From: an uncultured Gammaproteobacteria bacterium
GTDB lineage: Bacteria > Pseudomonadota > Gammaproteobacteria > Steroidobacterales > GCA-2729495
DNA: 43,819 nucleotides
Direction: 5' to 3'
Assembly: GCA_937958785.1 (NCBI GenBank)
Contig: CALGMY010000173.1
Location: forward strand, 1 to 43,819
Shown: piece by piece, positions 8,256-16,548 of the stretch
Numbering within the stretch: the stretch's first letter is position 1
How the letters are laid out: each line of letters starts with the position of its first letter
Translations under genes and position numbers: made by a program
Notes under the pieces: generated by a model
Databases searched by the model: none
The model's input: only the letters and a program-made list of their open reading frames with translations
What the model was told of the DNA's origin: nothing

Positions 8256-8405
8256 TCAGCGCCGCCGGTGGAAGTGGATGGTCGCTTCCCTGTCGCGGTT
8301 CCGGCGGCGGCGCTGGCCCCGGATCCGGCGCCAGAGCATCGTCGCAACGACCAGGGCCACGACGAGGAGCGCGAGTACCTCCTGGATCTCGGGCGTGAGG
8401 TTCAT
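8256..8405 (-). CDS. Small single-pass membrane protein of the feo locus
   Basis: This is a 49-aa open frame starting with ATG at 8403-8405, one base after the feoB stop. It has one hydrophobic helix (about residues 7-24, IQEVLALLVVALVVATML) preceded by an acidic, Pro-containing N-terminus (NLTPE). The C-terminal half is extremely basic (WRRIRGQRRRRNRDREAT...HFHRRR). The positive-inside rule would put the basic tail in the cytoplasm. Small third proteins often accompany feoAB (FeoC, FeoB-associated Cys-rich protein). This one has no Cys and no FeoC winged-helix sequence, so it is not either of those. Position, spacing and the membrane-protein pattern support a real gene; function unknown. Confidence 0.62.
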   Translation of the reverse strand: MNLTPEIQEVLALLVVALVVATMLWRRIRGQRRRRNRDREATIHFHRRR

Positions 8406-8406
8406 C

Positions 8407-10578
8407 TCAGCCCCACAGCTGATAGACCAGCAGGGCGCCCAGGTAGCCGAGCCCCGTCATGTAACACCAGGCGAACACCGGCCAGCGCCAGGAGTTGGTC
8501 TCACGCCGCATCACGGCGAGGGTCGCGGCGCACTGCAGGCAGAACACATAGAAGATCAGCAGGCCGGTCACGAGGGGCAGGGTGTAGACGGGCGACCCGT
8601 CCGGGCGCCGGGCCGCCTCGAGGCGCTCGCTGAGCGCACCCTCCAGGTTGTCGGTGTCGTCCCCCACCGCGTAGATGGTGCCGAGGGAGGCCACCACGAT
8701 CTCCCGGGCCGGGAAGCTCGCGATCACGGCCGCCGACAGCTTCCAGTCCCAGCCCAGTGGAGCGAACACCGGGGCCACCGCCCTGCCGAGGCGCCCGAGC
8801 CAGCTCTGCTCCAGGTAGGCCGCCGTCTCCGCCGCGCCGAGCGCCGCCAGCTGCTGGTCCGCCTCGGCGGCCGGCAGTGCTGCCGCGAGCACCCGCTCCC
8901 GCTCGGCGGCATAGGTACCGGCGAGTTCCGGCGGGCGGGGGAAATAGGCCAGGGCCCAGATCACCACCGCGACCGAGAAGATCACCGTGCCGGCCCGGAC
9001 GAGGAACACACGGCCGCGCTCGAGGAGCTTGATCAGCAGCGAGCGCCAGCTCGGCAGGCGATAGGGCGGCAGCTCGATCATGAAGGTGGGGGTGGGTCCG
9101 CGCAGCGCCGTGCGCTTCATGAGCAGGGCAGTGAGCACCCCGCCCAGTATCCCGAGAAGGTACAGGCCCAGCAGCACGAGTCCCTGGAGGTTGACGGCCC
9201 CCGCGAGGTAGTGGCGGTCCGGTACGAAGGCGCCGATGAGGAGCGCATACACCGGCAGGCGGGCCGAGCAGGTCATGAACGGTGCCGCCAGGATCGTCGC
9301 CAGGCGGTCCCGCCGGTCGGGGATCACGCGGGTCGCCATGATGCCCGGCACGGCGCACGCAAAGCTGGACAGCATCGGGATGAAGGACTGCCCGGAGAGC
9401 CCGACGGAACGCATCAGGCGGTCCATCATGAAGGCGACCCGGGGCATGTAGCCGGAGTCCTCGAGGAAGATGATGAACGCGAACAGGATCAGGATCTGCG
9501 GCAGGAAGATGACGACGCCGCCCACGCCCGCGATGACGCCGTCCACCAGCAGGCTCGCCAGGGCTCCCTCGGGCAGTGAGGCCCGGACGAAGGCCCCGAG
9601 GGCGTTCGTGAGCCCGTCGATGAGGTCCATCAGCGGCGTGGCCCAAGAGAACACCGCCTGGAACACGGCGGCCATCACCAGCACGAACAGGATGGAGCCC
9701 AGCACGGGGTGGTTGGTCAGCTGGTCGAGCCGGTCGCCCGCCGTCACCTGGCGGGGCGCACGTCGTTCGGTGCCCGCGACGATGGCGTTGATCAGGCCGT
9801 AGCGCGCGGTCGCCTCCGCCTCGGCGAGGCTCACGCCCGCGCCGAGTTCCTGCCGCAGGCGGTCCAGCTCGCCGCGGAATGGCTCCCCGGCGCCCAGCTC
9901 GAAACGGCGCTCCGCGACGCCCTGGGCATCGATCAGGGCCCGCTCGACCTCGTAGTCGACGAGATGGGAGCCGGCTGCCCGCAGGCGGGCACCGAGCGCG
10001 GCGGCTGCAGCGCCCACCTCGGGCAGCACGCGCAGCGCGGGCGGGGCCGGCGCGGCCAGTGCGCCGGCGAGTGCTTCCCGCAGTTCCGCGAGGCCGGTGC
10101 CCCGGGCGGCGGAGATGGGCACGACGGTGGCGCCGAGCTGACGCCCGAGTTCGGCGGCGTCGATGCGGATGCCGCGGCTCTCGGCCACGTCGGCCAGGTT
10201 GAGGGCGATGACGAGTGGCAGGCCGAGCTCGGCGAGCTGCGTGACGAGGAACAGGTTGCGCCGGAGGTTGGTGGAGTCCACGACGGCCAGCACGGCCCGG
10301 GGCCGGGGCAGGTCGGTGACGTGGCCGAGGAGGGCGTCGATCGCCACCATCTCGTCGGGCGACTGGGCGGCGAGGGAATACGCGCCCGGCAGGTCCACGA
10401 GGGTCGCGGTCCCCCCCGGCAAACGGATCTCGCCGGTATGCCGCTCGACGGTCACGCCCGGATAGTTGGCCGTCTTCTGCTTGAGTCCGGTCAGCGCGTT
10501 GAAGAGCGTGCTCTTGCCGGTATTCGGGTTGCCGATCAGCGCGATGACCGGCTGCGGGCCGGTGGAGGGCCCGTTCAT
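8407..10578 (-). CDS. feoB: Ferrous iron transporter FeoB
   Basis: FeoB imports Fe2+ across the inner membrane. The protein is 723 aa. The N-terminal G domain has G1 GNPNTGKST at 16-24, G3 DLPG at 62-65 and G4 NLAD near 130. A helical GDI-like segment follows to about 270, then two Gate motifs in the membrane part: the first near FACAVPGIMATR, with the conserved Cys and Pro-Gly, and the second near TCSARLPVYALLIGAF. The C-terminus ends in helices containing FCLQCAATLAVMRRE. The ATG at 10576-10578 overlaps the feoA stop by four bases. A small membrane protein gene follows directly. Confidence 0.96.
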   Translation of the reverse strand: MNGPSTGPQPVIALIGNPNTGKSTLFNALTGLKQKTANYPGVTVERHTGEIRLPGGTATLVDLPGAYSLAAQSPDEMVAIDALLGHVTDLPRPRAVLAVVDSTNLRRNLFLVTQLAELGLPLVIALNLADVAESRGIRIDAAELGRQLGATVVPISAARGTGLAELREALAGALAAPAPPALRVLPEVGAAAAALGARLRAAGSHLVDYEVERALIDAQGVAERRFELGAGEPFRGELDRLRQELGAGVSLAEAEATARYGLINAIVAGTERRAPRQVTAGDRLDQLTNHPVLGSILFVLVMAAVFQAVFSWATPLMDLIDGLTNALGAFVRASLPEGALASLLVDGVIAGVGGVVIFLPQILILFAFIIFLEDSGYMPRVAFMMDRLMRSVGLSGQSFIPMLSSFACAVPGIMATRVIPDRRDRLATILAAPFMTCSARLPVYALLIGAFVPDRHYLAGAVNLQGLVLLGLYLLGILGGVLTALLMKRTALRGPTPTFMIELPPYRLPSWRSLLIKLLERGRVFLVRAGTVIFSVAVVIWALAYFPRPPELAGTYAAERERVLAAALPAAEADQQLAALGAAETAAYLEQSWLGRLGRAVAPVFAPLGWDWKLSAAVIASFPAREIVVASLGTIYAVGDDTDNLEGALSERLEAARRPDGSPVYTLPLVTGLLIFYVFCLQCAATLAVMRRETNSWRWPVFAWCYMTGLGYLGALLVYQLWG

Positions 10579-10802
10579 GCGCCCCGGACCACCTGCACCC
10601 GGCGCGCCTCATCGCGCCGCAGTGAGAGCTGGTAGTCCATGACCTCCACCTCGATGGGGTCGCCGCCGATCGCGCGGCGGGTCATGCGCACGGGAGTGCC
10701 GGCCAGAAGGCCCAGCGCCATCAGGCGCTGCACCAGCGGTCCCTGGCCCTCGATGCCGGTGATGGTGCCGGACTGGCCGACCTTGAGTTCATCCAGGGTC
10801 AT
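10575..10802 (-). CDS. feoA: Ferrous iron transport protein FeoA
   Basis: This is a 75-aa SH3-like cytosolic protein that supports FeoB. The fold is recognisable from TLDELKVGQSGTITGIEG, a central LVQRLMALGLLAGTPVRMTRRA and a final strand GDPIEVEVMDYQLSLRRDEARRVQVV. The length is typical. It is the first gene of the feo unit and overlaps feoB by four bases. A Fur-type operator lies 10 bases upstream of its ATG, so iron repression is likely. No strong Shine-Dalgarno sequence is visible. Confidence 0.95.
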   Translation of the reverse strand: MTLDELKVGQSGTITGIEGQGPLVQRLMALGLLAGTPVRMTRRAIGGDPIEVEVMDYQLSLRRDEARRVQVVRGA

Positions 10803-10811
10803 GGGGTCATT

Positions 10812-10837
10812 CTAAATGAGAATCATTGGCATTTATA
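10812..10837 (-). promoter_or_regulatory. Fur box and -10 region of feoA
   Basis: CTAAATGAGAATCATTGGC at 10812-10830 matches 13 of 19 positions of the Fur consensus GATAATGATAATCATTATC. On the minus strand a TATAAA -10-like hexamer lies at 10832-10837, just upstream of the box. Bound Fur would therefore cover the start of transcription. The AT-rich island stands out in the GC-rich background. This indicates Fe2+-dependent repression of feoAB. Confidence 0.72.
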
Positions 10838-10905
10838 GGCGGGACACGGGCGGAACGATACCGGCCCGGCATGCCAGCGGGAATGCGGGAAAGTGCGGAG
10901 GCGGC

Positions 10906-12126
10906 CTAGCGGCCGCGGGCAGCCTTGGGGCCGTCGATTTCCTGCAGGTAGGCCCGGGCGAATTCCTCGGCGAACAGCTGGGGCGGCCCGCCATCCTCGG
11001 CCTGGGTGAGGGCCGGGTAGCTTTCCTCGTAGAGTTCCCAGTACTTGAGCTTGTTCGCGCTGGAGAGCAGTCCGCCGCGCTTCAGGCCCTTGTCGAAGCG
11101 GGTCTTCAGTTCCTCCGGGTCGAAGCGCTCCACGTAGTCCTGCACCGCCTGCACCATGGCCTTGACCAGGGCCTGCTCATGCTGGCGGACATCCCGGTAA
11201 CCCGCCCGGACCGCGTCCTCGGCCCCGAGGTAGGCGCCCTCGCTGCGGTCGTTCAGCAGGTAACGCAGCGCCTCGTCCACGCCGGGCGAGAACTTCAGGG
11301 GATTGTTCTGGGCCACCTGCATGACCGTCTGGGGCAGCCGGAAGGTGTCCTTCACGTGGCTGCGCTCCCGCAGGAGTTCCATGAGCCCGCTCACCATGAT
11401 CCGCAGGAGCTTGCCGGAGCCCTGCAGCACCTGGGCCGCGGACTGGCCCGCCACGGCCTCGGGCTTGATGCCGGCGGCATTCAGGAACTGGGCGAGCAGC
11501 CGCTGGTCCGCATCGCCGCCGGAAGCCGCGCTGTCGGCGGTGTTCGCCGGGGCGGGCTCTGGTTTCGGCGGGGCCCTGGGCCCTGCCTTGCGGCCCGTCC
11601 CGGGCACGGCCACGGGGCGCGAAGCCGGCGGCCTGGCCGCGGGCTTCGCCGCTGGCGGTGCCGGGCTCAGGTGACGCTGCAGGTGCGAGTCGGCCGTCAG
11701 CTTGTCCTCGGCCACCAGCATGAGCTCGACCGACTCGTCCTCGGGCACCAGCTGGGCGCGGACGATGGAATCGCGCATGCCATCCTCGCGCTCCTCCTCG
11801 TCGCCGCCACTGATGTCCACCGCGATCTCGAATTCACCGATGCGCAGCCGGTCGCCGTCGAAGAGCCGCTGGGGATGACCCTGGCCAACGGGCGTATCGG
11901 CACCGTTCACGTAGACCCCGTTGCGGCTCGTGTCGACCAGGTAGTAGGCCCCACCCTGGTAGTCGATCACCGCGTGGCGGCTCGATACGTAGCGGCTCGG
12001 GTCGGGCAGGACCCAGTCGTTGTCCGCGGACCGGCCGATGGTGCCGCCCACGGCCGGGAACTCCCGCACGCGCTGGTCGTGCGGCAGCTCCCTGCTGTCA
12101 CTGGTAACCCTCAGTCGAAGCGGCAT
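10906..12126 (-). CDS. FHA-domain protein, type VI secretion TagH/ImpI type, without a T6SS cluster
   Basis: This 406-aa protein has an N-terminal FHA domain with the phosphothreonine-binding residues in place: GR at 31-32, SSRH at 48-51, and Asn69 and Asn74 in TSRNGVYVNG. A Pro/Ala-rich linker (about 155-220) leads to a C-terminal helical domain of about 180 residues (LLAQFLNAAGIKP, then LPQTVMQVAQNNPLKFSPGVDEALRYLL and KLKYWELYEESYPALT) typical of T6SS-associated FHA proteins. In Pseudomonas, Fha1 is phosphorylated by PpkA and activates secretion. No T6SS gene occurs in this window, although a Ser/Thr kinase is encoded at 27143-28456. The ATG at 12124-12126 is preferred because FHA starts immediately after it. 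Confidence 0.85.
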   Translation of the reverse strand: MPLRLRVTSDSRELPHDQRVREFPAVGGTIGRSADNDWVLPDPSRYVSSRHAVIDYQGGAYYLVDTSRNGVYVNGADTPVGQGHPQRLFDGDRLRIGEFEIAVDISGGDEEEREDGMRDSIVRAQLVPEDESVELMLVAEDKLTADSHLQRHLSPAPPAAKPAARPPASRPVAVPGTGRKAGPRAPPKPEPAPANTADSAASGGDADQRLLAQFLNAAGIKPEAVAGQSAAQVLQGSGKLLRIMVSGLMELLRERSHVKDTFRLPQTVMQVAQNNPLKFSPGVDEALRYLLNDRSEGAYLGAEDAVRAGYRDVRQHEQALVKAMVQAVQDYVERFDPEELKTRFDKGLKRGGLLSSANKLKYWELYEESYPALTQAEDGGPPQLFAEEFARAYLQEIDGPKAARGR

Positions 12127-12247
12127 GGACGGTCCCTCACCCGAACCGCATGATCGCTGATGACACCGGGCCGGGACCTGCTGCCGGTCACAGTTCACGG
12201 CACCCCGGCCGGCACCGCGGGACGCCGCTGCGCCCTGGCCCCTGCGC

Positions 12248-12253
12248 TATACT
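12248..12253 (+). promoter_or_regulatory. -10 element (TATACT) before DUF1820-purL
   Basis: TATACT, one base off the sigma-70 consensus, lies 24 bases upstream of the DUF1820 start within a 151-bp divergent gap. The implied leader is short and no clear -35 or Shine-Dalgarno sequence is seen. Confidence 0.4.
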
Positions 12254-12277
12254 GCGTGCCCGCAGCCCCATCCGCCC

Positions 12278-12619
12278 ATGTCCGCCAGGCATCTCTACAA
12301 AGTCATGTTCGTCAGCCAGGGCAAGGTCTACGAGATCTACGCCCGGAGTGTGACGCAGGGCACACTCTTCGGCTTCGTCGAGGTGGAGAGACTGGTATTC
12401 GGGGAACGCTCCAGCGTCGTCCTCGATCCCGCCGAGGAGCGCATCAAGTCCGAGTTCGCCGGCGTGCGGCGCAGCTTCCTGCCGCTGCATTCGATCCTGC
12501 GCATCGACGAGGTCGAGAAGCAGGGCGTCAGCAAGATCACGGCCGCCGAGGGCGGCAACGTCACCCAGTTTCCCGTCCCGATGTACACGCCGGGCGGTTC
12601 CGGCGAACCGGGCCAGTGA
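12278..12619 (+). CDS. DUF1820 family protein
   Basis: This is a 113-aa soluble protein matching the DUF1820 family of gammaproteobacteria. The blocks LYKVMFVSQGKVYEIYARSV, LFGFVEVERLVFGE and LPLHSILRIDEVEKQGVSKI are characteristic. The family has no established function; the beta-rich sequence suggests a small cytosolic barrel-like fold. It is first in a unit with purL, whose GTG start overlaps its stop (12616-12619), so its expression is tied to purine synthesis. Start ATG 12278-12280 gives the family-typical N-terminus. Confidence 0.88.
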   Translation: MSARHLYKVMFVSQGKVYEIYARSVTQGTLFGFVEVERLVFGERSSVVLDPAEERIKSEFAGVRRSFLPLHSILRIDEVEKQGVSKITAAEGGNVTQFPVPMYTPGGSGEPGQ

Positions 12620-15600
12620 CGGCCCCGGGCCTGTCCCCGCTGGTCTGGCCTGGCGGCGCGGCGCTCTCCGGATTCAGGCTGGACCAGCTGCTCGCGGAGA
12701 TCCGGGCCCGGATCCCCGCCATCACCGCCGTCGCGGCCCGCTACCTGCATTGCGTCGACCTGGCCGCGCCCCTGGGCCCGGACGCGGAACGAACCCTCCG
12801 GGACCTGCTCGACGACGGCACGCCCGCGGGCGCCGACCTGGACGGTCCAGTGCTGCTGGTGCTGCCGCGGGCCGGGACGGTGTCGCCCTGGTCCAGCAAG
12901 GCGACCGACATCGCGCGCAGCTGCGGACTGGATGCCGTCCGGCGCATCGAGCGGGGCGTGCGCTACAGCTTTACCGCCGTCGCCACCCCGTCGGCGGCGG
13001 AACTGGCGGCGCTCGCCCCCCTGCTGCACGACCGGATGACCGAGGCCCTCGTGCCGGGCCCGGTCGGGCCTGGCGCCCTGGCCGGTCACCTCTTCGCGAC
13101 GGCGCCGCCGCGGCCGCTGCAGGCAGTGCCCCTCACGCGCGACGGCGCGGGGGCGCTCGAGCAGGCGAACCGCGAGCTCGGCCTCGCCCTGTCCGGCGAC
13201 GAGATCGCGTACCTCGCGGCGAAGTTCGGTGCCGAGGGCCGGGACCCGACTGACGCCGAGCTGATGATGTTCGCCCAGGCGAATTCCGAGCATTGCCGCC
13301 ACAAGATCTTCAACGCCCGCTGGGTCATCGACGGGGAAGAGCAGCCCCGCAGCCTCTTCGAGCTGATCCGCACGACGCACGCCACCAACCCCCACGGCGT
13401 GCTGAGCGCCTACAGCGACAACGCGGCCGTGATGGAGGGCGGCGTGGCCGGCCACCTGCACGCCGATCCCGCCACCGGCGACTACACCAGCACCATCGCG
13501 CCGGTGCACACGCTGATGAAGGTCGAGACCCACAACCATCCCACGGCCATCTCGCCGTTCCCGGGCGCGGCGACAGGCTCGGGCGGGGAGCTGCGCGACG
13601 AGGGCGCCACCGGCCGGGGCGGCCGCCCGAAGGCCGGGCTCACCGGGTTCACGGTGTCCAACCTCGCCGTGCCCGGCTGGGAGCAGCCCTGGGAAGCGGA
13701 CCCGGTGGGACGGCCCGACCGGATCGCCAGCGCGCTCGACATCATGCTCGAGGGGCCCATCGGCGCCGCGGCCTTCAACAACGAATTCGGCCGGCCCAAC
13801 ATCTGCGGCTACTTCCGGACCTTCGAGCAGGCCGATGCGCATACGCCTGGCGCCGCGCGGGGTTACCACAAGCCGATCATGCTCGCGGGCGGCATCGGCA
13901 ACATCGCGGAGCCCGACGTGGCGAAGGCCGATCCCCCGCCCGGCGCGCTGGTCATCGTGCTCGGCGGCCCGGCCATGCTGATCGGCCTTGGCGGTGGCGC
14001 TGCCTCGTCGATGGGCAGCGGCAGCAGTACGGCGGACCTCGACTACGCGTCCGTCCAGCGCGGCAACCCGGAGATCCAGCGGCGGGCGCAGCAGGTGATC
14101 GAGGCCTGCCGGGCGCTGGCGGCGCTCGGCGCCAGGGCGAATCCGATCCTCATGGTCCACGACGTCGGGGCGGGCGGCCTCTCGAATGCCGTGCCCGAGC
14201 TGGTCGACCATGCCCACCGGGGCGGGCGCTTCGAGCTCCGCGAGATTCCGAGCGCGGAGCCTGGCATGTCGCCCCTCGAGATCTGGTGCAACGAAGCCCA
14301 GGAGCGCTACGTGCTGGCCCTCCAGCCTGCGGACCTGCCCTGGTTCCAGTCCGTCTGCGCCCGCGAGCGTTGTCCCTACGCCGTGCTAGGCGCCCTCGAT
14401 GACACGGGCCGGCTGGTCGTCACCGACCGGCTGCTCGGCGGCCATGCCGTCGACATGCCCCTCGAGACCCTGCTCGGCAAGCCCCCACGCATGGTCCGGC
14501 AGGTGAGGCGCATGGAGCGTGTCGTCCGGCACCTGGACCTCGCCGGCATCGACCTCGCGGAGGCCTGCCAGCGCGTGCTGCGGTTGCCGGCCGTCGCCGA
14601 CAAGTCGTTCCTCATCCACATCGGGGACCGGACGGTTGGCGGGCTCGTGGCCCGGGACCAGCTGGTCGGGCCCTGGCAGGTGCCGGTCAGCGATGTCGGC
14701 GTCACGGCCCTCGGCTTCGACAGCGTGGCCGGCGAGGCCATGGCCATGGGTGAGCGTTCCCCGGTCGCCTTGCTGGACGCCCCGGCGTCGGGCCGGCTCG
14801 CCGTCGGGGAAGCCATCACCAACATCGCCGCCGCGCCCATCCGGCGCCTCGCCGATGTGCGCCTCTCGGCCAACTGGATGGCGGCGGCCGGCGCCCCCGG
14901 CGAGGACGAGCGGCTCTTCGACACCGTCACGGCCGTGAGCGCGTTCTGCCGGGCGCTGGCCATTGCGATCCCGGTCGGCAAGGACTCGCTCTCGATGCAG
15001 ACCCGCTGGCAGGTGGCTGGGGAGGCACGAGCCGTGGTCGCCCCCGTTTCCCTGGTCGTGTCCGCCTTCGCGCCGGTGACGGACGTGCGCCTGACCCTGA
15101 CGCCGCAGCTCGACCAGGATCCCGCGAGCTCGCTCTGGCTCGTCGACCTCGGTGCCGGCCGCAGCCGCCTCGGCGGGTCGGCCCTGGCACAGGTCTACGC
15201 GCGGACGGGCGGTGACGCGCCCGACCTCGATGACCCGGCCGTGCTCGGCAACTTCTTCGCCGCGATCCAGGAGCTCCGGGAGGCCGGCCTGCTGCTGGCC
15301 TACCACGACCGGAGCGACGGGGGCCTGTTCGTCACACTGTGCGAGATGGCCTTCGCCGGCCGGACGGGGCTCGACATCGAACTCGAGCCGGGACCCGCCG
15401 CCGCCCACCTTGCCACCCTGTTCGCCGAGGAGCTGGGGGCGGTCGTCCAGGTGCGGGATGCGGATGCGGGCCAGCTGGCCGGCATCCTCGGCCGCCACGG
15501 CCTCGGGGCGCTGTACCGGCGCGTGGCCCGCGTGACGGCGGGCGATGCCATCCGGATCAGCGCGGGGGGCAACCTGCTTCTCAACGAGCGCCGGGCCACC

Positions 15601-16548
15601 CTGCACCGGACCTGGTCAGAGCTGAGTTGCCGGATGCAGGCGCTGCGGGACAACCCTGCCGCCGCGGCAGAGGAGTGGCAGGCCAAGCTGGACCCGGCGG
15701 ATCCCGGCCTCGCGCCGCTGCTCCGCTTCGACCCGGCCGAGAATCCCGCCGCGCCCCTGGTTGCCACGGCCCGGCGCCGGCCCCGCGTGGCGATCCTGCG
15801 GGAGCAGGGGGTCAACAGCCAGCTCGAGATGGCCGCCGCCTTCGGCCGGGCGGGCTTCGACGCGGTCGACGTGCACATGACCGACGTCCTGTCCGGGCGG
15901 CGGGATCTCCGGGAATTCGCCGGACTCGCCGTCTGTGGCGGCTTCTCCTATGGCGACGTGCTCGGTGCGGGCGGTGGGTGGGCAAAGTCGATCCTGCACA
16001 ACCCGCGGGCCCGGGAGGCCTTCACGACCTTCTTCGCGCGCAGTGACACCTTCACCCTTGGCGTGTGCAACGGCTGCCAGATGCTGTCGGTGCTGGCCGG
16101 GCTGATCCCGGGCGCGGAGCACTGGCCGCGTTTCCTGCGCAACCGCTCGGAGCAGTTCGAGGCCCGGCTGAGCCTCGTCGAGGTGCTGCCGTCGACGTCC
16201 ATCCTCCTCGAGGGCATGGCCGGCAGCCGGCTGCTGATCGCGACGTCCCACGGCGAGGGGCGCGCCAGCTTCGCACCGGGCGGCCGCGAAGCCTGCGAGG
16301 CGGCGGGTCAGATCGCGATCCGCTACGTCGACAACCAGGGCCGGCCGGCGGAGCGTTATCCGGCCAACCCGAACGGGTCGCCGGGTGGCATTGCCGGCCT
16401 CAGTTCCGCCGACGGGCGCGTGACGATCCTCATGCCCCACCCGGAGCGGGTGCACCGGACGGTGCAGCACTCCTGGCATCCCCCCGGCTGGGGAGAGGAC
16501 GGCCCCTGGCTGCGCCTGTTCCGGAACGCCCGCCGGTTCGCGGGCTAG
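12616..16548 (+). CDS. purL: Phosphoribosylformylglycinamidine synthase, single-chain
   Basis: PurL converts FGAR, glutamine and ATP to FGAM in step 4 of purine synthesis. The 1310-aa length matches the large gammaproteobacterial form (about 1295 aa). The order is an N-terminal linker domain, two AIRS-like ATP-grasp halves (for example FAQANSEHCRHKIFNARW, then KVETHNHPTAISPFPGAATGSGGE) and a C-terminal glutaminase. The glutaminase has the nucleophile Cys1151 in GVCNGCQML, and His1275 and Glu1277 in MPHPERVHR. The GTG at 12616-12618, overlapping the DUF1820 stop, is chosen because homology begins close after it; the frame is open further upstream but without family sequence. The final TAG overlaps the stop of the converging DUF4145 gene. 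Confidence 0.97.
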   Translation: MTAPGLSPLVWPGGAALSGFRLDQLLAEIRARIPAITAVAARYLHCVDLAAPLGPDAERTLRDLLDDGTPAGADLDGPVLLVLPRAGTVSPWSSKATDIARSCGLDAVRRIERGVRYSFTAVATPSAAELAALAPLLHDRMTEALVPGPVGPGALAGHLFATAPPRPLQAVPLTRDGAGALEQANRELGLALSGDEIAYLAAKFGAEGRDPTDAELMMFAQANSEHCRHKIFNARWVIDGEEQPRSLFELIRTTHATNPHGVLSAYSDNAAVMEGGVAGHLHADPATGDYTSTIAPVHTLMKVETHNHPTAISPFPGAATGSGGELRDEGATGRGGRPKAGLTGFTVSNLAVPGWEQPWEADPVGRPDRIASALDIMLEGPIGAAAFNNEFGRPNICGYFRTFEQADAHTPGAARGYHKPIMLAGGIGNIAEPDVAKADPPPGALVIVLGGPAMLIGLGGGAASSMGSGSSTADLDYASVQRGNPEIQRRAQQVIEACRALAALGARANPILMVHDVGAGGLSNAVPELVDHAHRGGRFELREIPSAEPGMSPLEIWCNEAQERYVLALQPADLPWFQSVCARERCPYAVLGALDDTGRLVVTDRLLGGHAVDMPLETLLGKPPRMVRQVRRMERVVRHLDLAGIDLAEACQRVLRLPAVADKSFLIHIGDRTVGGLVARDQLVGPWQVPVSDVGVTALGFDSVAGEAMAMGERSPVALLDAPASGRLAVGEAITNIAAAPIRRLADVRLSANWMAAAGAPGEDERLFDTVTAVSAFCRALAIAIPVGKDSLSMQTRWQVAGEARAVVAPVSLVVSAFAPVTDVRLTLTPQLDQDPASSLWLVDLGAGRSRLGGSALAQVYARTGGDAPDLDDPAVLGNFFAAIQELREAGLLLAYHDRSDGGLFVTLCEMAFAGRTGLDIELEPGPAAAHLATLFAEELGAVVQVRDADAGQLAGILGRHGLGALYRRVARVTAGDAIRISAGGNLLLNERRATLHRTWSELSCRMQALRDNPAAAAEEWQAKLDPADPGLAPLLRFDPAENPAAPLVATARRRPRVAILREQGVNSQLEMAAAFGRAGFDAVDVHMTDVLSGRRDLREFAGLAVCGGFSYGDVLGAGGGWAKSILHNPRAREAFTTFFARSDTFTLGVCNGCQMLSVLAGLIPGAEHWPRFLRNRSEQFEARLSLVEVLPSTSILLEGMAGSRLLIATSHGEGRASFAPGGREACEAAGQIAIRYVDNQGRPAERYPANPNGSPGGIAGLSSADGRVTILMPHPERVHRTVQHSWHPPGWGEDGPWLRLFRNARRFAG

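Noticed and set aside
12160..12615. A longer N-terminus for PurL
   Set aside because: The frame is open upstream by chance and runs through the DUF1820 gene; PurL homology starts just after the GTG at 12616.
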